DNA of 64,000 nucleotides from Streptantibioticus silvisoli (GTDB taxonomy: Bacteria > Actinomycetota > Actinomycetes > Streptomycetales > Streptomycetaceae), in contig NZ_JAAGKO020000005.1 in assembly GCF_027947535.2 (NCBI RefSeq), forward strand, positions 124,001 to 188,000, read 5' to 3'. The position numbers were made by a program, and so were the translations under genes. The notes under the pieces are model-generated. The model had not been told where the DNA came from, made no database searches, and was given only the letters and a program-made list of their open reading frames with translations. Positions 8,809 to 25,677 of this stretch are shown one piece after another (the first letter of the stretch is position 1; every line of letters starts with the position of its first letter).

Positions 8809-9816
8809 TCACCACCGGGACAGTTCAGGGAAGAACCCGGGGATCTCGGTGGCCTGCTCCTGCTCCAGGGCGGACTGGTAGACGTGGCAGCCCACGGCGA
8901 GGTCCAGCACGCCCAGCCCGAACGGGGAGAAGATCGTGGCACGGTCGGCGTTCAGCGTCGCCTCGCCGCGCAGCACGTCGGCGAGGGTGCCGTTGACGAA
9001 GTCGCGGCTGCCGTACTCGATCTCGGTCAGGTGCGGGGAGGTCTGGGCGGTCAGGCAGTGGTCCAGGTCGTCCAGCACGTTGTTGCACTTGATCATCACG
9101 GTCGGGTGGATGTCGCGCAGCGACAGGTTGAGGATCAGCTGCCCGGGGCGCAGGATCTGCTCGTCGCACAGCCACGGCGCCGGCGCGGTGGTGGCCAGCA
9201 CCACCAGGTCGGCGGCGGCCAGGGCGCAGTCGACGTCGGGGACGTGCCGGGCGCTCCAGCCGTGCGTGTCGCTGACGTAGGAGGCGAACGTGCGGGCGTA
9301 GCCGTCGACGTGGTCGTGGACCATGCACTCGTCGACGGACAGGCCGCGGGCGGCGAGGAAGTCCGAGACGGTCCGGCCGATCACCCCGGCGCCGACGAAC
9401 AGCACCTTGCGCGGCCGGTCGCCCTCGGAGAGGGTCTCCACCGCCAGGGCCGCGGACGCGGCGGTGCGGGCCGCGGAGATCTGCGAGGCCTCCAGGCAGG
9501 CGAACGGGTAGCCGGTCTCCGCGTCGTTGAGCAGCAGGACCGCCGAGGCGCGCTGGAGGTTGCGCTCGATGTTGGGCGGGTAGCTGGCGATCCACTTGAT
9601 GCCGGACACCGGCTGGTCGCCGCCGATGTGCGCGGGCAGCGCGATGATGCGGCAGCTGGGCCGGTCCGGGAAGCGCAGGAAGTAGCTGTTGGGGTTGACC
9701 GTCTCGCCGGCGCTGTGCCGCAGGTAGGTCTCGCGGACGATCTCCAGGATCCTCGACGGGGACGCGGCGATCACGTCCTGCGTGACCTTTCCGCCGATCA
9801 CGTGGAACGTCGACAT
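8809..9816 (-). CDS. SbnB-like N-((2S)-2-amino-2-carboxyethyl)-L-glutamate dehydrogenase (ornithine cyclodeaminase family)
   Basis: This 335-residue protein of the ornithine cyclodeaminase/mu-crystallin family shows a Rossmann NAD site (VLFVGAGVIGRTVSDFL near 165-180) and the family N-terminal segment (SYFLRFPDRPSCRIIALPA, then GIKWIASYP). In staphyloferrin B making, SbnB oxidizes the SbnA product to 2,3-diaminopropionate plus 2-oxoglutarate. The directly adjacent SbnA-like gene makes this role likely here. The ATG at 9816 is preceded by GAAAGG at a proper distance. It is the last gene of a leftward operon (GlmS to SbnB) ending at the hairpin at 8728-8773. A plain ornithine cyclodeaminase or another amino-acid dehydrogenase is less likely because of the pairing. 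Confidence 0.85.
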   Translation of the reverse strand: MSTFHVIGGKVTQDVIAASPSRILEIVRETYLRHSAGETVNPNSYFLRFPDRPSCRIIALPAHIGGDQPVSGIKWIASYPPNIERNLQRASAVLLLNDAETGYPFACLEASQISAARTAASAALAVETLSEGDRPRKVLFVGAGVIGRTVSDFLAARGLSVDECMVHDHVDGYARTFASYVSDTHGWSARHVPDVDCALAAADLVVLATTAPAPWLCDEQILRPGQLILNLSLRDIHPTVMIKCNNVLDDLDHCLTAQTSPHLTEIEYGSRDFVNGTLADVLRGEATLNADRATIFSPFGLGVLDLAVGCHVYQSALEQEQATEIPGFFPELSRW

Positions 9817-9860
9817 CGTGGTGGCCTTTCGGGCTGGAGGGAACGGGAGGAGGGGCAGGG

Positions 9861-10808
9861 CTACCACAGGCCGCCGAACTGCTCGGCCACCCATGCGTCG
9901 TCGTAGACGGTCCGCAGGTAGCGCTCGCCCAGGTCGGGGGAGATCGCCGCGATGCGGCTGGCGGTGGGGAAGGTGCCGCCGCGCTGCCGGATGGCGGCGA
10001 GCACCGAGCCGGTGGAGCCGCCGACCAGCAGGCCGTGTTCACGGGCCATCAGCCGGCACTCGCGGACGGCGTCCAGTTCGGTGATGTACACCACCTCGTC
10101 GGCCAGTTCCGGCCGGCACAGCTCCGGGCGCCGACTCGCGCCCAGGCCGGGGATGCGGCGGCGGCCCGGCACGCCGCCGAAGGTGACCGAGCCGGCCGCG
10201 TCCACCGCGACGACGCGGGTGTCGGGGGAGTACTCGCGGAAGTACTCGGCGCAGCCGACGAACGTGCCCGTCGAGCCGACCCCGACGAACAGGTAGTCGA
10301 TCTGCTGGAGTTCCTTGAGCATGCTGCTGGCGGTCTGGTCGTAGTGCGCCCGGGGGTTGGCGGGGTTGGCGTACTGGTTGAGCCAGATCATCGTCGGGTC
10401 GGTGGCGGTGCGCTGCTGGATGTAGGAGATGCGCGACTGGAGGAATCCGCCGTTGGCGTCCAGGGTGTCGACGACGACCACCTCGGTGCCCAGGGCGCGC
10501 ATCAGGTCGGCGCTGGTGGCCGAGGTGTTGGGGTCCACCACGCAGGTGAAGGCGTAGCCCTTGGTGGCGCAGATCGAGCTGAGCGCGATGCCGAGGTTGC
10601 CCGAGGAGGACTCGATGATCCGGGCTCCCGGCTTGAGTCTGCCGTGGTTCTCGGCGTCCTCGATGAGGCTCAGCGCCGTCTTGAGCTTGACCGAGCCGGC
10701 CGGGTTGAGGCCCTCGATCTTCAGGAACACCTCCGCGCCCGGCGCCAGGTACGGCAGGCGCATGAAGATGTCGTCGGTGACCATGTCGTACGTTTTTTCG
10801 TAGATCAC
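9861..10808 (-). CDS. SbnA-like PLP enzyme, 2,3-diaminopropionate biosynthesis (cysteine synthase family)
   Basis: This 315-residue fold-type II PLP enzyme has the lysine motif NPAGSVKLK (Lys41), the phosphate/carboxylate loop ESSSGNLGIAL near 66-76, and a GVGSTGTFVG glycine-rich loop. Family members join an activated serine to a nucleophile. SbnA uses O-phosphoserine and glutamate to give N-(1-amino-1-carboxyl-2-ethyl)-glutamate, which SbnB then splits oxidatively to 2,3-diaminopropionate. The two genes are adjacent and in the order product-forming enzyme then dehydrogenase, 44 bases apart. The start is GTG at 10808. A cysteine or cyanoalanine synthase is the alternative, but the SbnB-like partner argues for diaminopropionate supply to the NRPS. 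Confidence 0.87.
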   Translation of the reverse strand: MIYEKTYDMVTDDIFMRLPYLAPGAEVFLKIEGLNPAGSVKLKTALSLIEDAENHGRLKPGARIIESSSGNLGIALSSICATKGYAFTCVVDPNTSATSADLMRALGTEVVVVDTLDANGGFLQSRISYIQQRTATDPTMIWLNQYANPANPRAHYDQTASSMLKELQQIDYLFVGVGSTGTFVGCAEYFREYSPDTRVVAVDAAGSVTFGGVPGRRRIPGLGASRRPELCRPELADEVVYITELDAVRECRLMAREHGLLVGGSTGSVLAAIRQRGGTFPTASRIAAISPDLGERYLRTVYDDAWVAEQFGGLW

Positions 10809-10863
10809 GGTGAGAACTCCGCCCAGGCTCGATGAGAGAGGACACGAGTCGATGGCGCCGCCA

Positions 10864-12117
10864 TCAGGTGTCCTCGTGGCTTGACCAGCCGGAGGGGGCC
10901 CACAGGTCCTCGCCGCCGATCTCGTCGGTCGCGTACTTGCCGAGCGCGCTGATGATCAGCTTCATCTCCAGCTCCACAGCGCCCACCAGCCGCTCCAGCC
11001 CCCGGTCGGGGTCCTCGTCGACGGCGACCAGCGCGGCCCGGCCGAGTCCGGCGGCCGAGGCTCCCAGCGCGAGCAGCTTCACCGCCCGCGATCCGTTCCA
11101 CACCCGGCCGCTGGCCAGCAGGGTTCCGGCGCCGGCGTCCACCCGGCGCAGGCACTCCGCGAGCGGCAGGCCGACGTCCTGAAGGAAGGAGGTGGGCGCC
11201 CAGCCGGTGCCGCCCTCCGCGCCGTCGACGGTGACCGCGTCCGCGCCGGCCGTCCACGCCACGCTCGCCGCCCGGCCCACGTCGCGGCCGGGGAAGAGCT
11301 TCACCCAGCAGCGGGCCCGCGGGTAGTTGTTGCGCATGAGGTGGATCTGCTGGCGGAAGATCTCCTCGGTGAACGTCCCCGGGCACGAGCAGCGCAGCAC
11401 CGGCCCGTCCTGGGTCAGCCGCTCGATGGCGTACTGCTCCTCCAGGCCGGGCGCCGCCTCCTCGCCGACCATGGTGAGGCCGCCGAGTCCGGGCTTGGCG
11501 CCCTGGCCGGTCTTCAGCTCGAAGGCCAGCCGGCCGGTGGCCAGCAGGCCGTTGACGGCCGGGTCGCTGTAGACGTGGTTCCACACCTCGGAGTTGGCGT
11601 CCTCGGTGCTCTGCTGGACGACGACGCCCCCCAGCCCGTCGGGCAGTTCCTCGACGTAGGCGTGCACCCGTTCCAGCAGGCCCTTGCGGTGCTCGTCGCC
11701 GGTGGAGCGGAAGCCGTTCATCGGTGCGACGTTCTCGCCGATGATCATCGGGACGCCCAGCCGGCCGGCCTGCCGGCTGATGGCCAGCGTGGTGCTGGCC
11801 ACCCGGGTGGAGCCCAGCGCCGAGACGTAGACCGGCAGCGGGGAGCGCAGGCCGCCGAAGCCGGTCTCCAGCGCGACGTCGGAGTAGAGCGGTTCGCGGC
11901 CCAGGTCGATGAGCTTGGCGAGCCGGCCCGGCATGAAGACCGGCGGCACCAGCCGCAGCGCGTCGATGTCGTCGCCGGCCCGGGCGGACCGGTCGGAATC
12001 GGCGCCGTAGACCGACGTGCCGTAGTCCTCCAGCGGCGGGAAGACCGCCGCCGCGCCGTCCCGGGCCCGGCGCCGCACGTCCTGTTCGGGGAAGCCGGGT
12101 GCGTTGAGGTAGGTCAC
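10864..12117 (-). CDS. GltB-like FMN-dependent oxidoreductase domain protein
   Basis: The 417-residue protein resembles the FMN-binding barrel of glutamate synthase: an N-terminal segment with PPVFMPGRL, SPLPVYVSALGST near 100, GENVAPMNGF, an ELKTGQGAKPGLGG strand typical of the family, VKLFPGRDVG, and TVDGAEGGTGWAPTSFLQDVGLPL near 300. A Cys pair (RCSCPG) sits where glutamate synthases have Fe-S or linker residues. No amidotransferase domain is present. Known relatives act on 2-oxoglutarate/glutamine-derived ammonia or as stand-alone FMN oxidoreductases. The start is the GTG at 12117, overlapping the upstream gene by 4 bases. Its place beside a putative Asn-forming enzyme and glutamate mutase suggests work on a glutamate- or aspartate-derived building block, but the reaction is unknown. 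Confidence 0.75.
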   Translation of the reverse strand: MTYLNAPGFPEQDVRRRARDGAAAVFPPLEDYGTSVYGADSDRSARAGDDIDALRLVPPVFMPGRLAKLIDLGREPLYSDVALETGFGGLRSPLPVYVSALGSTRVASTTLAISRQAGRLGVPMIIGENVAPMNGFRSTGDEHRKGLLERVHAYVEELPDGLGGVVVQQSTEDANSEVWNHVYSDPAVNGLLATGRLAFELKTGQGAKPGLGGLTMVGEEAAPGLEEQYAIERLTQDGPVLRCSCPGTFTEEIFRQQIHLMRNNYPRARCWVKLFPGRDVGRAASVAWTAGADAVTVDGAEGGTGWAPTSFLQDVGLPLAECLRRVDAGAGTLLASGRVWNGSRAVKLLALGASAAGLGRAALVAVDEDPDRGLERLVGAVELEMKLIISALGKYATDEIGGEDLWAPSGWSSHEDT

Positions 12118-13130
12118 GGCGACACGACCCCCGCGAGCTTGGGGAACGCGGTCGCCTGCCAGACCGAGTCCAGGCCGGCCACCCAGCGGGTGAGGCGCTC
12201 CAGGCCGATGCCGAAACCGGCGCTGCCCGGGATGCCGTTGCGCACCACGTCGAGGTACCAGGCGTACTTCGAGGGGTTCTCGCCGGTCTCCCGCATCCGC
12301 GTGATGATCTTGGCGTACTCCGACTCCCGCTCGCTGCCGCTGCACAGCTCCCCGCAGGACTCCGGCGCGATCAGGTCGAAGTTCAGCAGCGTGCCCGGCT
12401 CCTGCGGGCTCTCCTTGTCGTAGAAGCCGCGCGAGCCCTTGGGGTAGCCGACGATGAAGAACGGCGCGTCGGCGTCCCGGGAGATCAGCTCCTCCGCCTC
12501 CCACTCGATCTCGGTGCCGGCCGCCTGCGGGTAGCCGCCGGCGCGCAGCTTGTCGACCACCTCGGTGTGCGGGATGCGGGCGAACGGCTCGGCGACGAAG
12601 GCCAGCAGCTTGCCCGGGTCGCGCTCCAGGACGGCGAGGTCCTCGGCACACTCGTTCACCACCGCGCTGACCGCGTGCCGCACCAGGCCCTCGACCAGGT
12701 CCATCGCGTCGTCGCGGGTGGCCAGCGCGACCTCCACGTCGATCTGCCGGAACTCCGCGAGGTGCCGGCGGGTGGAGCTGGTCTCGATCGGCTCCAGCCG
12801 CACGTTCGGCGCGATCAGGAACATCCGGTCGAACGCCAGCAGCGACGCCTGCTTGTAGAGGATCGCGCTGGTCATCAGCTTGTACTTGTGGCCGTAGAAG
12901 TCGATGTCGGCCTGCTTGGCGCCGCGCGAACCGGGGTCGGTCACCGGGCCGATGATCGGGTGCAGCATCTCCACCGCCCCGCCGCCGCGCAGGAACTCAC
13001 GGGCGCCGGCGACCAGGGTCTGCTGGATCCGCAGCGTCGCGCGGGTCCGCGGATCACTCAGCCGCAGCCGGGGCGGCGGGATGAGGTCGGCGGCGGGGAC
13101 GGAGAGCGGCCGGTCCATCTGCGTGGTCAT
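12114..13130 (-). CDS. Class II aminoacyl-tRNA-synthetase-like protein (AsnRS paralogue, putative asparagine-type synthetase)
   Basis: The 338-residue protein is the catalytic core of an Asp/Asn-type class II synthetase. It has a motif 2-like strand with Arg111 followed by STRRHLAEFRQIDVE, and motif 3 GFGIGLERL with Arg312. The N-terminal OB-fold anticodon-binding domain is absent, so it is unlikely to charge tRNA in the usual way. Archaeal AsnRS paralogues of this shape make free asparagine from aspartyl-adenylate and ammonia. Beside a methylaspartate mutase and three Asn-type A domains, the simplest proposal is amidation of 3-methylaspartate (or aspartate) to the asparagine form; this is inference. 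ATG at 13130 is preceded by AAAGGA. It overlaps the FMN gene by 4 bases. Confidence 0.75.
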   Translation of the reverse strand: MTTQMDRPLSVPAADLIPPPRLRLSDPRTRATLRIQQTLVAGAREFLRGGGAVEMLHPIIGPVTDPGSRGAKQADIDFYGHKYKLMTSAILYKQASLLAFDRMFLIAPNVRLEPIETSSTRRHLAEFRQIDVEVALATRDDAMDLVEGLVRHAVSAVVNECAEDLAVLERDPGKLLAFVAEPFARIPHTEVVDKLRAGGYPQAAGTEIEWEAEELISRDADAPFFIVGYPKGSRGFYDKESPQEPGTLLNFDLIAPESCGELCSGSERESEYAKIITRMRETGENPSKYAWYLDVVRNGIPGSAGFGIGLERLTRWVAGLDSVWQATAFPKLAGVVSP

Positions 13131-13247
13131 GCCAAGTCCTTTCGGTGGTGCTGGTGAGGGTGCGGACCCGGGCCGGGCAGCCCGGCCGCGGCGTGCCGGG
13201 GACACGGCCCGCCCGGGAAGGCGGTGCGCCGGGGCCCCGGGCGCGGC

Positions 13248-14516
13248 TCAGGCCGGCGTCGGGAGGTCGTCGTAGCGGTGCTTGACGTAGCTGAGGGCGT
13301 GCAGCAGGCGCGTGGAGGTCAGCTGCGCCGACCGGTGCGGCTGCGTGAGGTGGCCGATGGGCAGCGAACCGGTGCGGGTCCACTCCAGGCGCCCGTCGTC
13401 GGAGATCACGCTGCGGGTGCGGCCGGCGTTGTCCGGGTGCATGCAGTACGGGATGTCGAGGTAGCCCTGGGCGAACGCCTGCACCAGCGCCTTGCCGACG
13501 TCGCCGTTGAGGTCCAGCACCGCGTGGATCAGCGCCAGCGCCTCGGCCTCGACACCGGTCGGGGCCGGCGCGGTGCCGCGGCTGGTCATGGCCGCCGCGG
13601 CGGCGGCCACCTCCATGGCGGTGACGTTCTCCGCGATGGAGGGGATGCGCTCGGCCTCCGCGGCGGTCTTGACGATCAACCGGGTCGACCCGGTCCTGAC
13701 CGCCAGCCGCGCCGCGTCGGCCACCAGCCGCAGCGCCCCGGGCTCGGTGGCCGGGTACAGGCCCATGTAGGCGTAGATCACCACGTGCCAGGCCGCGTCC
13801 GGCATCAGCCGCGCCGCGATCCGGTGCAGGGCCGTGACGGCCTCCTCGTCCTGCTGCGCGCTGGTCTGCTGCGCGTAGCTCAGCGAGATGCTGCGCACGC
13901 CGTTCTGGAGGAAGAACAGGCCCTCCAGCACGGTGATGGCGATCAGCAGCGACGGCGGGCACAACTGGCCCAGCATGCAGCCGCCGAAGCTCTCCAGGTG
14001 CGGCTCCACCCCCCGCTCGCGCAGCGCCGCGAGCTTGCGGCACGCCTCCTTCCACGCGGCCACCGACCGCTGCACCGGGGTGCGGCTGTAGGGCAGGCAG
14101 TACGAGATCGGGCCGCCCTCGGTGGCGTCGATCCCGGCGTCGATGAGGGCGTCGAAGATGCGGCCGGGCAGCGGGGAACCGTGCCGCACCTGGACCGGGA
14201 AGTCCGGCCCGCACACCCCGTCGAGCATCGTGCGGGTGACGTCGGGCGCGAAGCTGACGATGGGGTACCCGTTCAGCGGCCGGCCCTCACGGACGGCGCG
14301 GGCCGCGGCGTCGAAGTCGCCGACCCGGGTGAAGCTGTCCAGCGTCAAGGTGCCGACCGTCGCGGCGTTCGCGTCCCGGGTGGCGATGAGCCCGGCCCGC
14401 ATCCGCGCGGTGTCGCCGAAGCCCATGCGCGGCTGGACCACGAGGGTGCCCGACCGGCGGGCGGCGTCCATCGCCGCGTGGAAGGTGCCCGCGGCGGCGA
14501 GCTCAGCGGGCGGCAT
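13248..14516 (-). CDS. glmE: Methylaspartate (glutamate) mutase, large E subunit
   Basis: The 422-residue protein matches the catalytic barrel subunit of coenzyme-B12-dependent glutamate mutase: QPRMGFGDTARMRAGL near 28, LDSFTRVGDF near 58, RHGSPLPGRIFDALIDAG near 110, SYCLPYSRTPVQRSV near 140, ESFGGCMLGQLCPP near 175, and the C-terminal GYLDIPYCMHPDNAG. It rearranges L-glutamate to (2S,3S)-3-methylaspartate by a radical mechanism. It is a little shorter than catabolic GlmE (about 480), as seen in secondary-metabolism versions. The start overlaps the GlmS stop by 14 bases, which fits two subunits of one enzyme. A gap of 117 bases separates it from the AsnRS-like gene. It provides the methylated amino acid for the peptide (inference from context). 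Confidence 0.9.
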   Translation of the reverse strand: MPPAELAAAGTFHAAMDAARRSGTLVVQPRMGFGDTARMRAGLIATRDANAATVGTLTLDSFTRVGDFDAAARAVREGRPLNGYPIVSFAPDVTRTMLDGVCGPDFPVQVRHGSPLPGRIFDALIDAGIDATEGGPISYCLPYSRTPVQRSVAAWKEACRKLAALRERGVEPHLESFGGCMLGQLCPPSLLIAITVLEGLFFLQNGVRSISLSYAQQTSAQQDEEAVTALHRIAARLMPDAAWHVVIYAYMGLYPATEPGALRLVADAARLAVRTGSTRLIVKTAAEAERIPSIAENVTAMEVAAAAAAMTSRGTAPAPTGVEAEALALIHAVLDLNGDVGKALVQAFAQGYLDIPYCMHPDNAGRTRSVISDDGRLEWTRTGSLPIGHLTQPHRSAQLTSTRLLHALSYVKHRYDDLPTPA

Positions 14517-14991
14517 CGACGTACGCCCTCCGCCCGGTGCCGTCGTGCCCGACGGACGGCAGCCGTTCCAGCAGCGCCAGGAAGTCCGGCACGGCCGTCA
14601 CCCCGACGTGCACCGCGTCGAACCCCGCGTCCAGCAGCGGGCGGAAGTCCGCGGCGGTCCGGGACCCGGCGGTGTCGATCTTGCCGCCGATGACCAGCGG
14701 CACGCCGTCCAGCTCCCGCCGGCCGCGCACCGCCCGGGCCACGTCCAGCCCCTCGTGCACACCGTGCCCGTTGACCGTGCTCAGCACGATCAGGTCGGGG
14801 CGGCAGCGCACCGACTCGGCGACCAGGGTCTCCACCGGGACGCAGGCGCCGAGATTGGTGACCGCGCAGCCGTGCTCCTCCAGCAGCAGTTGCAGGAACA
14901 GCAGGTTCCAGGTGTGCGCATCGGAGGGGATGGTGCTGAGAACGACCTTGCGGGGCGAACCGTTCCTCGAGGACTGCTGACGCAAGTCCAC
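14503..14991 (-). CDS. glmS: Methylaspartate (glutamate) mutase, small cobalamin-binding S subunit
   Basis: The 162-residue protein has the B12-binding fold. The cobalt-ligand segment reads SDAHTWN (Asp24, His26), followed by VLSTVNGHG and VIGGKI, in the order of the family. The usual D-x-H-x-x-G signature ends in Asn29 rather than Gly, a variation worth noting; His26, the expected lower ligand of cobalt, is kept. The most likely start is GTG at 14991, with AAGGCAGG upstream; an earlier in-frame start is possible because the frame stays open. It is the first gene of the leftward precursor operon, divergent from the starter NRPS. It pairs with GlmE to form the active mutase. Confidence 0.88.
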   Translation of the reverse strand: MDLRQQSSRNGSPRKVVLSTIPSDAHTWNLLFLQLLLEEHGCAVTNLGACVPVETLVAESVRCRPDLIVLSTVNGHGVHEGLDVARAVRGRRELDGVPLVIGGKIDTAGSRTAADFRPLLDAGFDAVHVGVTAVPDFLALLERLPSVGHDGTGRRAYVDAAR

Positions 14992-15326
14992 AGCCGACCT
15001 GCCTTTCTGACGCCGTGAGCGGGACCGCGACCGAAGCGGCCGGGGCCTGGTACCCGTGGACGTCTGTGCCGTCGAACCGCTTGGGCAGTCCACAAGTGAC
15101 GCCTCATCGTCGCCAGCGAACCCACCGCGTGGAACTGGGTACTTGTGCCCACCCGCCCCCGAGGCACTTTCGCCCACTGGGACGGCCGCGGGCCGCGCCC
15201 TAGCGTTCGATCGCGGGTATCTCCAATGACGGTCACGTCTTCGCACCGTCTGCCTCTGCGACGGGTCCGTGCGGTTTCCCACGGCCCACCAAACACCGAA
15301 CGCGCTGACGATGTGGGGAGCGAACG
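14992..15326. promoter_or_regulatory. Divergent promoter region between glmS and the starter NRPS
   Basis: These 335 bases separate two divergent operons and must hold both promoters. An inverted pair CACAAGT (15091-15097) and ACTTGTG (15141-15147) lies 43 bases apart, with a related CACTTTCGCCCA at about 15162. These could be half-sites for a cluster regulator such as the LuxR or LAL proteins nearby. The NRPS ATG has only a modest GGGGAGCG ribosome site at about 15315. Confidence 0.45.
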
Positions 15327-24206
<8,880 letters not shown>

Positions 24207-24240
24207 CGGCACGGCACCGCACCTCACCGCACCGAACGGC

Positions 24241-24271
24241 GTGAGCCGGACCCCCTCGGGGTCCGGCTCAC
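24241..24271. terminator. Hairpin terminator between convergent NRPS and LuxR genes
   Basis: A perfect 14-base stem (GTGAGCCGGACCCC with GGGGTCCGGCTCAC) with a 3-base loop, 34 bases after the NRPS stop and 30 bases beyond the LuxR stop. There is no U-run, as is usual in streptomycetes. Confidence 0.9.
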
Positions 24272-24301
24272 GCCGTGCGCGGTCCCGGTGGGCCGCCGCC
24301 G

Positions 24302-25297
24302 TCAGATCATGTCGTCGGCCAGGATGCTGCCCTGCGCGATCGCCATCGCCCCCAGCTGGAACCGGCTGTGCGCGCCGAAGCGTTCGGTCAGCTTCTCCGA
24401 CAGCCGCCGCACCGTGCGCAGCGAGACGTCCATCTGCCGGGCGGCCGAGGCGTCGGTCAGCCCCCTGGCCCACAGCCGCAGGATGTGCTGCTCCTGGAGC
24501 GACAGCCGGCCGTGGGTGCGCGGACGGGCATCGGTCAGCGGCGTCGCCTCCTTCCACAGCTTGGCGAACAGCTCGGCGAACGCGTTGACGATCGACTCGG
24601 TGGTGCACACCAGGCCGCCCATGACGGACCGGAAGTTGCTGACCGGCACGACGACGTGCCGGCGGTCGATGAGGATCATCCACACCGGCAGCGAGGGCAG
24701 CGTCCGCACCCCGCCGACCGACTCCGTCTTCCACCGCAGGTAGTCCATGGCCGACGGGTCGCTGCGCGCGCTGTCCAGCAGGATGGAGCGCGAGCGGATC
24801 CCGCGCAGCAGCAGCGACTCGTCCACCGGCCGGCTGGCGTCGATGACGGTCTGCGACAGCCGCTCGGTCGGGCCCAGCGACAGCGTCTCCTCCTCGCAGC
24901 CGTCGGCCAGTTCGGCCACCCGCTTCCACACCGCGCTCTCGCCGGACAGCCACTCCACGCCGGGCACGTGGCCCTGCGGGCGGCTGCCGTGGGCGGCCAG
25001 CAGCCGGGCGACCTCCAGGCGGCTGTCCTCGAACTGGAGCTGGCGCCTGGCCAGATCCGCCTGCTGGCGGGCCAGCATCGCGGTCAGACCGACCTCGGGC
25101 TCCACCGGCATCCAGCCGGTGGCGGCGTCACCGGGCGCGACCAGTGACAGCTCGGACAGCTGCTCCAGCGCCCGGTTCACCGACCCGTCGCTCTCGTCCA
25201 ACTGCTCGGCCAGCTTCCGTACGTCGGCGTGCGGCTGGGCAACCATCGCCAGGTAGACGCTCTTCGCCACGGAATCGAGTTCAAGAGTGGTCGGCAC
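24302..25297 (-). CDS. LuxR-family transcriptional regulator
   Basis: The 331-residue protein has a C-terminal LuxR-type helix-turn-helix near 265-320 (LSLQEQHILRLWARGLTDASAARQMDVSLRTVRRL). The N-terminal part contains a TrmB/winged-helix-like start (VRKLAEQLDESDGSVNRALEQL near 25-45), a helical stretch, and a sensor-like middle region (SRSILLDSARSDPSAMDYL and VWMILIDRRHVVVPVSN). This arrangement is frequent in actinobacterial cluster regulators. GTG at 25297 is taken as start because AGGAG lies about 9 bases upstream; an in-frame ATG 36 bases earlier is possible. It converges on the starter NRPS and is a good candidate for cluster control, although no target site can be proven. Confidence 0.85.
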   Translation of the reverse strand: MPTTLELDSVAKSVYLAMVAQPHADVRKLAEQLDESDGSVNRALEQLSELSLVAPGDAATGWMPVEPEVGLTAMLARQQADLARRQLQFEDSRLEVARLLAAHGSRPQGHVPGVEWLSGESAVWKRVAELADGCEEETLSLGPTERLSQTVIDASRPVDESLLLRGIRSRSILLDSARSDPSAMDYLRWKTESVGGVRTLPSLPVWMILIDRRHVVVPVSNFRSVMGGLVCTTESIVNAFAELFAKLWKEATPLTDARPRTHGRLSLQEQHILRLWARGLTDASAARQMDVSLRTVRRLSEKLTERFGAHSRFQLGAMAIAQGSILADDMI

Positions 25298-25677
25298 CTT
25301 CTTATGCTCCTGTCGTGTCGGAGGACAGCACATGGGGAAAGGACGACCGGTCGGACCGGTCGGACGGCGCGTGATTCCGCACTCCGCGCCGTCTCCGTCC
25401 GAAACCGGGACCGGCTTGAAATGCCCGCCATCAGTGAACGTGATCCGGCCAGAACGTGTGTACGTGCTGGGTACCCATGTTTGTCAGCCCTCGTGGATGA
25501 ACCCGCCCAGCGGCTCTACGTGTGCCGACGGGCCGCCGTCGCCCGCCGTGTTTCCGTCGCGGCGCAGCTCCTGGCCTGGCATGGGTGTCCGGGGGGAAAT
25601 ATGGGTGGGCGGCACGCATGTGACGAACCGTGGCCGCCGCCAATCTGGTGTCACCAGCCGACGAGGGGACATCAGTG
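25298..25677. promoter_or_regulatory. Divergent intergenic region upstream of LuxR gene and small peptide gene
   Basis: These 380 bases contain no convincing gene. A less GC-rich stretch at about 25430-25490 (GAACGTGTGTACGTGCTGGGTACCCATG) is the most promoter-like part. A ribosome site, GAGGGG, lies at about 25662 before the small peptide. Confidence 0.4.
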
